From Deltaproteobacteria bacterium (lineage in GTDB: Bacteria; Myxococcota_A; UBA9042; DTJE01), in NCBI GenBank assembly GCA_013151875.1, contig JAADHL010000068.1:1-8186 (forward strand): a DNA stretch of 8,186 bases, in the 5' to 3' direction. The position numbers were made by a program, and so were the translations under genes. Below the pieces are notes generated by a model, which saw nothing but the letters and a program-made list of their open reading frames with translations, ran no database searches and was not told the origin of the DNA. This document shows positions 1 to 6,289 of this stretch, piece by piece; the first letter of the stretch is position 1, and each line of letters begins with the position of its first letter.

Positions 1-64
1 CGAATCGTCCCGTAATATCAATGTATTGGGAGATGTTTGGATTGGTGTCCCAGCGCCGGCAGGA

Positions 65-89
65 ATTGCAATGTATCATTGCATGTATC
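65..89. repeat. Imperfect 13/12-bp tandem duplication upstream of the MDR gene
   Basis: ATTGCAATGTATC (65-77) is followed immediately by ATTGCATGTATC (78-89). The two copies differ only by loss of one A. The heptamer ATGTATC therefore recurs 12 bases apart, close to one helical turn. The repeat may be a duplicated protein-binding half-site or simply a replication-slippage product. The copies are exact apart from the one-base deletion, but the function is unknown. Confidence 0.6.
67..83. promoter_or_regulatory. Candidate operator: perfect 7-bp dyad with 3-bp spacer
   Basis: TGCAATG-TAT-CATTGCA is a perfect inverted repeat with 7-bp arms. It lies 56 bases before the ATG at 140, in otherwise unassigned leader DNA. 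The size and position would suit a dimeric repressor or activator of the oxidoreductase gene. It is not followed by a T run, so it is not a rho-independent terminator. The dyad partly results from the tandem duplication at 65-89, so it could have arisen without selection as an operator. No adjacent regulator gene is visible in the window. Confidence 0.35.
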
Positions 90-139
90 TTGGAGCTGCT
101 CCTGTTATTATTCGGCTGATCAGAAAAAAAGGTGAAATC

Positions 140-1189
140 ATGAAGGCAATATTCATCGAAAGGATTGGACTCCCCGCCGACGCCTTGAGGGTACGGGACT
201 GCCCTTCGCCCGCCGTGGGTCCGGGCCAGGTAAAGATCAGGGTCAGCGCCTTCGGGGTCAATTTCGCCGATGTTCTGGCGCGCACCGGCATGTACATGGA
301 TGCGCCGCGCCTGCCTTTCATACCCGGATATGAGGTCGCAGGCATAGTGGTCGAGGTCGGAGACGGCTGCAAACGAATACGCCCGGGGCAGCGTGTGGCC
401 GCAATGACCGATTTCGGCGGCTACGCGCAGGAAGCCGTCGCGCAGGAAGGCGCGGTTGTCGAGATTCCAGGGGATATGGAATGGGCCACGGCCGCCGCGA
501 TTCCCGTAAACGGCGTCACCGCCCTGCTCGCGCTCAAGGGATTGACCAATATTTTCAAAGGTGACCGCGTCCTGATCCATGCCGCGGCCGGCGGGGTCGG
601 TCTGATGGCCGTCCAGATGGCCCTGGACGAGGGGTGCGAGGTCTTTGGAACGGTCAGTTCTGAAAAAAAGGCCGAATTTCTGAGGGCAATGGGTGTCCAG
701 CACCCGCTGATCCATTCACGGGTGGACGTGGAAACCGAGATACGACGCATCACCAACGATCAGGGCCTGGACCTCGTGCTCGATTCACTCGGCGGTTCGT
801 CGATATCGGCCGGCATGCGGATGCTGGCGCCCTCGGGAAGGCTGGTCAGCATCGGAATAGCGTCCATGACCCCCAGAAAGACCCGCAACCTGGTTTCAGC
901 GGGGTTCGGACTGTTGAAGACCCCGTTCTTTCATCCCTATTCCCTGCTGTCGGACAGCAAGTCCTATATCGGGATCAACATCAAACGGATTGCGGAAAAA
1001 CGGCCCGCTGTCCTTGCGCGGGCCTTCAACGATTGCTTCACGCTTCTGGAACAGGGGCGCATCAAGCCGCACCTGGACTCGGTGTTCGCCTTCGAGGATT
1101 GCTGGAAGGCGCACGAGCGTCTGCACGGGCGCAAGAGCATCGGCAAGGTGGTGGTCGCCTTCGGAGAGGGGGAGGAGGCCGCCGGCTAG
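140..1189 (+). CDS. Zinc-independent MDR oxidoreductase, quinone reductase / VAT-1-like family
   Basis: The product is a 349-residue NAD(P)H-dependent oxidoreductase of the medium-chain dehydrogenase/reductase superfamily, probably cytoplasmic. The N-terminal GroES-like domain holds NFAD (41-44) and GYEVAG (63-68), the counterpart of the GHExxG motif in zinc enzymes. The structural-zinc Cys cluster and catalytic zinc ligands are missing, as in quinone oxidoreductases. The Rossmann domain shows HAAAGGVG at 147-154, the glycine-rich coenzyme loop, then EVFGTVSSEKK (167-177), DLVLDSLGG (211-219) and APSGRLVSIG (230-239). The wording FGGYAQ, IPVNGVTALLAL and the 'LGG...LAPSGRLVSIGIASM' region resembles VAT-1 homologues. 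The ATG at 140 is chosen because AGGTGA at 130-135 sits four bases before it and the MDR homology begins there. Expected activity is reduction of a quinone, enone or acryloyl-type substrate, but the substrate cannot be read from the sequence. The stop codon overlaps that of the convergent esterase gene. Confidence 0.9.
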   Translation: MKAIFIERIGLPADALRVRDCPSPAVGPGQVKIRVSAFGVNFADVLARTGMYMDAPRLPFIPGYEVAGIVVEVGDGCKRIRPGQRVAAMTDFGGYAQEAVAQEGAVVEIPGDMEWATAAAIPVNGVTALLALKGLTNIFKGDRVLIHAAAGGVGLMAVQMALDEGCEVFGTVSSEKKAEFLRAMGVQHPLIHSRVDVETEIRRITNDQGLDLVLDSLGGSSISAGMRMLAPSGRLVSIGIASMTPRKTRNLVSAGFGLLKTPFFHPYSLLSDSKSYIGINIKRIAEKRPAVLARAFNDCFTLLEQGRIKPHLDSVFAFEDCWKAHERLHGRKSIGKVVVAFGEGEEAAG

Positions 1190-3363
1190 AAGTCGTACGG
1201 GACTTCGAGCTGGGCCGGCTTTCTGGTGCGGAATCGCTTGTCCACGTCGGCTATCACGTCAAAGAGGCCGTCCTCGAAACGCATGACCTTGTAGGCCTCG
1301 GGATCGGCCCAATAGTTGGTCTTTTGATTGACGAAGAAGTGACCCCCGTTACATTCTTGAACCGTGTCCCCGGTGTCCACGATGGCGCAGGTGTCGTGGT
1401 CCCCCTTGCAGTTGGGGTCCAGGCAATCGTCGCCGCCGCGCTTGCACCCACAATAACGCATGCCGGTCTTTGTGTTCACGTGACAGCACTGTCCGTCCGG
1501 GGCCAGCATGATGAACCTTGGCACGACCCCCTGGACCATCAGCAGGTTGAACAGCGTGCCGGCCTGCACCATGACGTCGGCATCCATTCCGTGACCGGGA
1601 AGGAAGATCATCAGGGGATATCGAAGGTCCTTGTTCTTTTCGGCGTTGTAGCCGGGGGGAAGGCTGACGGAGTAGCGGATGCGGTTCTGGACGGAAGGCG
1701 ACCATACGCTGGTGTTCAGGGTAACTCCGTCCATTTCGTCGCCGGCGTCGATGATCGGATCGGGTAGGCGGAACGCGGACATCGTAAAGAACACCAGAAG
1801 CCTGTTCACCATGTTGCAGATCAGTCCGATATGCTTGCCGTCACCCGCCAGGATGTCGTTGTCCGAGGCATTCGGATTGCCATAGCGCATCATGATGTTG
1901 CGGCCCATTCCCGTGGCCGAAAAGTCGATGTCCTTCAGGTGATTCACCACCTCCTCGCACGCGACACCCGGCAGCAGCGAGTTGTCAGTGGCGGTGAAAT
2001 CGTCGTATTCCCTGACCTCCAGGCCGCGCAGCTTGAGGGCGTTTGACTGGTGCATGGTGCTTGGAACTGCGTGGATGGCGTCCCGGATCCCGCCGTCGAA
2101 ATACCATTCAATGCGGCGAATCTCATCCAAAGGAGCATCCATGAAGAAGGTCCTGGCATCCTGCTGGAACTGTGCCTCCAGTCTGGGGTTGCGGGTGAAC
2201 TGTCCGTCCCCTTCGCCGTAGTCCTTGAATCCGGCTTCGGCGGCGGGCACGCCGTCCAGGCCGAAGTCGTCGAACGGTTCGCCCTCATCGTACTCCCAGT
2301 TTTTTTCAGTGCCGCCGATGTTGTTGAACAGGTCGTAGTCGTCGCCGTTGGGGTCGTCCGTTCCAGCCGCGGCGCCCCCGGTACACCCGCCCTTGCCGTC
2401 CTCGTCCTTGTCGAAGCAGCCGTCTATACCGGTATCCTTGAATCTTTCCATGGCGTTATGGATGACCGGCTCGCCGTAGTCGCGTTTCAGGTTGCCGTTG
2501 TAGTCAACAGCCAGGAGGAAGCGGATCGGCATCTTGTGGGGCTTGTCGGGTTCATACACGCCCTTGGCCGCGAGGCAGGCCAGGCTGCTTTCGTCGCACT
2601 CGTACGTGTCGCCGTCGCAGAACGTGATCAGATTGTATTCGCCCTTCGGATTGTATTCAGCGTTGTAGTTGTAGGGCTTTCCAACGACCGCCGGATTGTT
2701 GCACTTGTCCTTTTCATTGTTCCACCAATCCATTGAAACCCCGGGTGGCAGGACCGGATTGTCGGGGTTGTAATAGATCATGTTGCCGAAGGCGAACATG
2801 AACCCCTCCATCACCTCGAAAAGGAACTCGCGTCCCCAGTCTCCGCCGGAGTTGTCATAGTACAGATGGTTGAAGGACCATTCGTGCTCGTAAGGCATGT
2901 CGGGTTTCACTGGACCGCAGAATACATCCGGGTCGTCAGGGTCGTTCACGTTATCCAGATTGGCCAGGATCTGGTCCATGGAGCAGAAGCCGCCCAGAAA
3001 GTAGTGATCCATGACGTGGGCCAGGTAACGGTTGTCGACATAGCCGCCCATGGAGCCGACCACGTCGAAGTCCTCTGGGTGGTGAGCGGCAATGGTCACC
3101 GAGTTGGCGCCCATGGACACGCCGGCCAGCACCCTGAACGAAAAGCGTCTGCTTTCGGTCGCGGGGTGAACATCCTGGCTGACCTCGTCAACGGCGTCGC
3201 TGCTCACCTCCTGGGACGCAATGTCCTGCTGGGCATCGGCCTGGAGGTCGGTAAGGCCCGCGTCGGCGTCCTGGCCTCCGGATCCTGATGAACCGCAACC
3301 TGCCGGCAAAGACATGGCAGCTGCCAGACAGAGCGTGATTGCCATTCCGGAAAATCGACTCAT
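1186..3363 (-). CDS. Large secreted lipoprotein esterase, apparently circularly permuted alpha/beta-hydrolase
   Basis: The product is a 725-residue predicted lipoprotein. A signal peptide ends in lipobox LPAGC, with lipidation at Cys23; Gly24 would favour outer-membrane sorting by the E. coli rule. A low-complexity Asp/Ala/Gln/Ser linker follows (about 24-68). Residues 73-110 read like the second half of an esterase-D-type fold: FRVLAGVSMGAN carries nucleophile-elbow Ser83, then HPEDFDVVGSMGGYVD. A large Cys/Asp-rich insert (about 111-405) has an EF-hand-like loop at 287-298. A candidate acid is Asp428 in GGIRD and a candidate histidine is His511 in GDGKHIG. Residues 561-712 read like the first half of the same fold: RIRYSVSLPPGYN, RYPLMIFLPGHG with oxyanion-hole region 588-592, IMLAPDG, HFFVNQ and DVIADVDKRFRT. 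This half contains an eight-cysteine insert (626-671). The start is supported by AGGAGG eight bases upstream. It is the last gene of a three-gene cluster. The substrate is unknown, and hydrolase activity is inferred from motifs. Confidence 0.75.
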   Translation of the reverse strand: MSRFSGMAITLCLAAAMSLPAGCGSSGSGGQDADAGLTDLQADAQQDIASQEVSSDAVDEVSQDVHPATESRRFSFRVLAGVSMGANSVTIAAHHPEDFDVVGSMGGYVDNRYLAHVMDHYFLGGFCSMDQILANLDNVNDPDDPDVFCGPVKPDMPYEHEWSFNHLYYDNSGGDWGREFLFEVMEGFMFAFGNMIYYNPDNPVLPPGVSMDWWNNEKDKCNNPAVVGKPYNYNAEYNPKGEYNLITFCDGDTYECDESSLACLAAKGVYEPDKPHKMPIRFLLAVDYNGNLKRDYGEPVIHNAMERFKDTGIDGCFDKDEDGKGGCTGGAAAGTDDPNGDDYDLFNNIGGTEKNWEYDEGEPFDDFGLDGVPAAEAGFKDYGEGDGQFTRNPRLEAQFQQDARTFFMDAPLDEIRRIEWYFDGGIRDAIHAVPSTMHQSNALKLRGLEVREYDDFTATDNSLLPGVACEEVVNHLKDIDFSATGMGRNIMMRYGNPNASDNDILAGDGKHIGLICNMVNRLLVFFTMSAFRLPDPIIDAGDEMDGVTLNTSVWSPSVQNRIRYSVSLPPGYNAEKNKDLRYPLMIFLPGHGMDADVMVQAGTLFNLLMVQGVVPRFIMLAPDGQCCHVNTKTGMRYCGCKRGGDDCLDPNCKGDHDTCAIVDTGDTVQECNGGHFFVNQKTNYWADPEAYKVMRFEDGLFDVIADVDKRFRTRKPAQLEVPYDF

Positions 3364-3371
3364 GCGGCGTC

Positions 3372-3377
3372 CCTCCT
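3372..3377 (-). promoter_or_regulatory. Shine-Dalgarno AGGAGG of the esterase gene, inside the preceding stop codon
   Basis: On the minus strand the acyl-CoA dehydrogenase ends in TAG (3378-3376), and the string TAGGAGGGA contains a consensus AGGAGG eight bases before the esterase ATG. A ribosome terminating on the dehydrogenase would therefore sit on the esterase ribosome-binding site, which suggests translational coupling. This strong site fixes the esterase start at 3363. Confidence 0.75.
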
Positions 3378-4626
3378 ACTCGTAGACCTTTTCGTCGGCG
3401 CCCGACTCGGCGTCCATAGCATCCATTTCAACGTCGCGTCCAACGGGTCCGCTGCCCTGGAATTCGCGATAGTACTCGTGCTGAATCAGAAGGTTCATGA
3501 TCTGATTCGTGCCCGTCCAGATCAAGGACAGGCGCGCGTCTCTGAGATAGCGTTCCAACGGGTAGACCTGGGTGTATCCGATTCCGCCCATCACCTGCAT
3601 CGCGTTGTTCACCGCCAACCATCCAGCCTCGGTGGCGGCCTTCTTGGCCTCGGAAACAAGCCGTCGCACCGTGGTCCCCTCGGCGATTCCGGCGCCCACG
3701 TTGCCCGCCTTGTCCGCGGCCTTGGCGGCCATGATGGTCAGGCCCCTGGCCGCGTCAACTGCGGACAACGCATCGGCGATCATGAAAGATACGGCCTCGA
3801 ATCGTCTGATGGGCTTGCCGAACGCCTTCCTGCGGGTGCTGTACCTGGCGGCCAGCTCTGTCGCGGCGCGTCCCATGCCAAGCGCGCCCGCCGCTGAGGT
3901 CATACGCTCCGGCACCATCATCGCGTTGAACACCTCGGCGCCCCTTCCCACGCCCAGCACCACGTTGGATTCAGGGACGACGGCGCCCTTGAACACCAGC
4001 CGGCCAGTGCCGCCGCCACGGGTGCCCAGGAGGTTGTAAACGTGTTCAACATGAACTGAATCGTCGCGTTCGACCAGGAAAGCGGTGATTTCCCTGGGGC
4101 CGTCGCCGGTGCGCGCATAGACGAAAAAGACATCGGCGCCCTCCGCGCCCACTACAAAGCGCTTTTGACCATCCAGCACGAAATGATCGCCCTCTTTACG
4201 CGCCACCGTGGCCGCGCCGAAGAAATCCGATCCCCCTCGTGGCTCGGTCAGGGCCTCGGCGCAGAATTTCTCGCCGCGCAGGATTGGGCCCATGAATTCC
4301 TCTTTCTGCCTGGGGGTGCCGAAGGCGGCAATGCCCTCGCAAACGATGCTCGGCAGTGAGGCCAGGCAGCCCAGGCTGGTGCCCAGGACGCCGATCTCCT
4401 CCAGGGCGGCCATCTCGACAACCCAGGGCAACCCCCGACCGCCGTATTCCTTTGGAAATCGCAGGCCCAGGAGGTTGCGTCGGGCCGCTTCTACGACATA
4501 TTCGGTGGGGTAACGGACCTCGTCGGCGTCCATGCGCCTCAAAAGCGCCGGGTCGATTGATTTTGCGAATTCACGCGCCTCGTCCGCAACCCGAAGTTGG
4601 TCTTTATCAAGTATCAGATCATACAT
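3376..4626 (-). CDS. Acyl-CoA dehydrogenase (FAD-dependent)
   Basis: The product is a 416-residue flavoprotein that should catalyse alpha,beta-desaturation of an acyl-CoA and pass electrons to electron-transfer flavoprotein. The N-terminal helical domain covers about 1-120. Family signature 1 is ALTEPRGGSD (125-134), at the flavin and substrate site. The C-terminal helical domain has RRKAFGKPI (265-273) and signature 2, QVMGGIGY (344-351) to RDARLSLIWTGTNQI (362-376). Position 371 is Thr where medium- and short-chain enzymes have the catalytic Glu (YEGT). Glu240 in VPERMTSAAGALG aligns instead with the catalytic Glu of isovaleryl-CoA and long-chain dehydrogenases, so catalysis is probably intact. 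Glu277 in RRFEAV replaces the Gln commonly found near the flavin. The acidic tail after about 388 lies beyond the usual end. The ATG is preceded by GAGGT eight bases upstream. Chain length or branching of the substrate is not readable. The gene sits between two lipoprotein genes in one cluster. Confidence 0.93.
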   Translation of the reverse strand: MYDLILDKDQLRVADEAREFAKSIDPALLRRMDADEVRYPTEYVVEAARRNLLGLRFPKEYGGRGLPWVVEMAALEEIGVLGTSLGCLASLPSIVCEGIAAFGTPRQKEEFMGPILRGEKFCAEALTEPRGGSDFFGAATVARKEGDHFVLDGQKRFVVGAEGADVFFVYARTGDGPREITAFLVERDDSVHVEHVYNLLGTRGGGTGRLVFKGAVVPESNVVLGVGRGAEVFNAMMVPERMTSAAGALGMGRAATELAARYSTRRKAFGKPIRRFEAVSFMIADALSAVDAARGLTIMAAKAADKAGNVGAGIAEGTTVRRLVSEAKKAATEAGWLAVNNAMQVMGGIGYTQVYPLERYLRDARLSLIWTGTNQIMNLLIQHEYYREFQGSGPVGRDVEMDAMDAESGADEKVYE

Positions 4627-4634
4627 ATCCCGTT

Positions 4635-4639
4635 ACCTC
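4635..4639 (-). promoter_or_regulatory. Shine-Dalgarno GAGGT of the acyl-CoA dehydrogenase gene, overlapping the preceding stop
   Basis: The small lipoprotein gene ends in TGA (4640-4638), and the string TGAGGTA supplies GAGGT eight bases before the dehydrogenase ATG at 4626. This repeats the arrangement at the next junction and supports one transcript with coupled translation. Confidence 0.65.
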
Positions 4640-5105
4640 AGTGAGTCCTGTCGTCGCGATGGGGCCTCGAAAACGGCACGAATCCCTGGTTGGGCTTGAT
4701 GATCTCCTCTTTGATCAGCATCCACCGCCCTTCCCTCTTTTCCCAGGTTTCGTGATACTTGATGGTCCTGATGGTCAGCGAGTTCCTCTTGCGCACATTG
4801 GCCGTGGTGCGCACCTCCATGAGGCCCGAACTGGGGTCGCCCGAGACCTGCCTCACGGAAAATTCCTCCATGACGAAGATGTTGCGCTCGGGGTCGTGCA
4901 AGGCCAGAAAATGGTCCATGGCCTCTATGGCGACGTAGGCCGACGCCTGCTCTATCTCGCCGGCCTTGACATGGGTGTGAAAGTACTGAAGCGACTCCTC
5001 CAGGGTCTCGAGCGCGGACCTCTGCCCGGCGCATCCGGATATCGCGGCGAGCGCCCAGACGACGAACATTGCCCCGAATGGCCCGACCTGAATTGGTGAT
5101 TTCAT
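4638..5105 (-). CDS. Small lipoprotein, possibly NTF2-like fold
   Basis: The product is 155 residues with a hydrophobic signal region (about 9-20) and lipobox AISGC, with Cys25 as the lipidation site. The body starts with an amphipathic helical stretch (ALETLEESLQYFHTHVKAG) and ends in a beta-rich half. There the pattern RTIKYHETWEKREGRWMLIKEE (about 113-134, quoted in part) resembles the last strands of NTF2/SnoaL-like domains, where a W...dG.W motif is common. This is a fold guess only; no catalytic residues or ligand can be named. The frame is open for 21 more codons upstream, but that stretch is translated from the heptamer repeat region and would precede the signal peptide, so the ATG at 5105 is preferred. 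Its ribosome-binding site (GGGGA four bases upstream) is weak. It is the first gene of the cluster with the acyl-CoA dehydrogenase and the esterase. Confidence 0.75.
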   Translation of the reverse strand: MKSPIQVGPFGAMFVVWALAAISGCAGQRSALETLEESLQYFHTHVKAGEIEQASAYVAIEAMDHFLALHDPERNIFVMEEFSVRQVSGDPSSGLMEVRTTANVRKRNSLTIRTIKYHETWEKREGRWMLIKEEIIKPNQGFVPFSRPHRDDRTH

Positions 5106-5148
5106 CGTATCCCCGGTGAAGACAGGCGAAAGACTACCAAAGTAGAGG

Positions 5149-5183
5149 GTCCATAGTCCATAGTGCATGGTCGATAGTCGCTA
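5149..5183. repeat. Five-unit heptanucleotide tandem repeat in an intergenic region
   Basis: Read on the plus strand the units are GTCCATA twice, then GTGCATG, GTCGATA and GTCGCTA. On the minus strand the core unit is TATGGAC. Positions 1, 2 and 6 of each unit (G, T, T) are constant, and units 1 and 2 are identical. The array fills the middle of the 99-base gap between the flippase-like gene and the small lipoprotein gene. Heptamer arrays of the TATGGAC type occur in intergenic DNA of various environmental bacteria, as I recall, with no agreed function. I see no convincing promoter or terminator in the rest of this gap. Confidence 0.7.
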
Positions 5184-5204
5184 AATAGTGGTTGGAGGCG
5201 GGGC

Positions 5205-6260
5205 TCAGGCGAGTTCGGACCAGGAAACAGTGAAAGCCTTTTTGAACGAGACATCGCCCTTGAGTATGAACCAGCCGCCGAAAAGGATGAGCTGCAAAAA
5301 CTGCATTCCATAGACGGACATCGCGAACACGAGGGCCGCGGGGCGACCAGACAGACCATAGAGTTCCAGGGGCTTCAGCAGAAAGTACCAAAAAGTGCCG
5401 ACGTTTCCGGGCGGATTCGGGATCATCATGCCCACCACTATGGTCGCCATCATGGCAACCGCGCCGGTAAACGGGATGTCCAGACCGAATCCAATGGCCA
5501 GGACATACAGGCCCAAGCAGTTGGAACCCCAGTACAGCAAAGAGCCTACAATGAACAGCAGGAAGTTCCGGGTGTCCGGAAAGATCGACAGGCCCTGCAG
5601 GAATCTGTCGAGGACGCCCGCTACGGCCTCGGCGATGCCGTGGCCCGCGAGGCGTGGAATGAATGCCTTGAGGAACACGGTCACGCGCCGCCTGAAGACA
5701 AACAGCAGCACCAGGCCCAAAACCAACGCGCTGAAGAGGGCCAAGGCCAGGTAGGTTGCGATCTGCAGTTCAACGTAGGACGAGGAATTTCCCCTGGGCA
5801 GGAACACCAGGACCACCGCCAGAAAGCCCGCGACCATTACACCGTCGATAGTCCTCTCGACCACGATGGTGGCCAGGGCCGGGGAGCGCCTGAGGTTTAC
5901 CTCGGTTGAAATCAGGGCCGGACGCACCAGTTCGCCCAGACGCACGGGCAGAACGAACATCGCCAGAAAACCCACCGAACACACGCGGTTCAGGGTCCAG
6001 AAGTCAACGTCGGCAAGGGGTTTAAGCAGGGGTTTCCATCTCCATACGCGAAAGACGTGCATTGAAACGAGGGTGGCGAAATACAAGGGAAACCAGACGA
6101 GGTGCACGCTCCACGAATCGGCCACGATTCGCCAGTCATGGACGCCGATGCCGTTCAGCAGGCCCTGGACCGGCCAATCCTTAAGGGCCAGGTAAGCGAA
6201 GCCAGCCCCGATTGCGATCGACAGGCCCCACCTCGTCAGTGTTCCGCCCGGAGACTTCAT
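5205..6260 (-). CDS. Lysylphosphatidylglycerol synthase TM region / YbhN (UPF0104) flippase-like membrane protein
   Basis: The product is a 351-residue inner-membrane protein with about eight hydrophobic segments (near 11-27, 53-70, 93-110, 138-155, 168-189, 233-258, 265-285 and 305-333). The order of motifs fits the family that contains the flippase domain of MprF and stand-alone YbhN-like proteins: FRVWRW (70-75), LPVRLGELVRP (104-114), VVERTIDG (133-140) and IPNPPGNVGTFWYFLL (280-295). There is no C-terminal aminoacyl-transferase domain, so this is not a full MprF. Likely roles are lipid or glycolipid movement across the membrane or envelope lipid synthesis, with the substrate unknown. The ATG at 6260 is preferred over the frame opening at 6368. 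The extra 36 residues are neither hydrophobic nor family-like, and a promoter candidate lies inside that stretch. GGAAGG sits just before the ATG. Confidence 0.88.
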   Translation of the reverse strand: MKSPGGTLTRWGLSIAIGAGFAYLALKDWPVQGLLNGIGVHDWRIVADSWSVHLVWFPLYFATLVSMHVFRVWRWKPLLKPLADVDFWTLNRVCSVGFLAMFVLPVRLGELVRPALISTEVNLRRSPALATIVVERTIDGVMVAGFLAVVLVFLPRGNSSSYVELQIATYLALALFSALVLGLVLLFVFRRRVTVFLKAFIPRLAGHGIAEAVAGVLDRFLQGLSIFPDTRNFLLFIVGSLLYWGSNCLGLYVLAIGFGLDIPFTGAVAMMATIVVGMMIPNPPGNVGTFWYFLLKPLELYGLSGRPAALVFAMSVYGMQFLQLILFGGWFILKGDVSFKKAFTVSWSELA

Positions 6261-6289
6261 TTCCTTCCAAAAGCCGGGTAACGGCGCGG

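Larger units (their letters stand above)
1..139. other. Non-coding leader region upstream of the MDR oxidoreductase gene
   Basis: This stretch is visibly more AT-rich than the genes around it. The reading frame of the downstream gene stays open back through it, but the only starts there are a TTG at 26 and ATGs lacking a convincing Shine-Dalgarno sequence, and the translation does not resemble an MDR N-terminus. Frame 1 reads four codons and then TAA at 13-15, which might be the tail of an upstream plus-strand gene, but four codons cannot establish that. The visible structure is a tandem repeat with an embedded dyad at 65-89 (listed separately). A TATTAT at 106-111 could be a -10 box, but no -35 box sits at a good distance, so I do not call a promoter. 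Confidence 0.55.

Noticed and set aside
106..111. TATTAT as a -10 box for the MDR gene
   Set aside because: The nearest -35-like TTGCAT (79-84) is 21 bases away, too far for a confident promoter.
26..139. N-terminal extension of the MDR protein from a TTG at 26
   Set aside because: The ATG at 140 has a better ribosome-binding site and matches where MDR homology begins; the extension sits on the repeat and dyad.
1033..1767. A 244-codon plus-strand open frame spanning the end of the MDR gene and the end of the esterase gene
   Set aside because: It overlaps two real genes, has no sensible start signal and resembles no family.
2050..2736. A 228-codon plus-strand open frame opposite the esterase
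   Set aside because: Low-complexity Val-rich translation with no domain, caused by the Asp/Asn/Tyr-rich sense strand.
4356..5099. A 247-codon plus-strand open frame opposite the acyl-CoA dehydrogenase and the small lipoprotein
   Set aside because: Its Arg/Pro/Gly-rich composition is that of a shadow frame, and both genes on the other strand have clear family motifs or signal peptides.
5106..5168. 21-residue N-terminal extension of the small lipoprotein
   Set aside because: It is translated partly from the heptamer repeat and would displace the signal peptide from the N-terminus.
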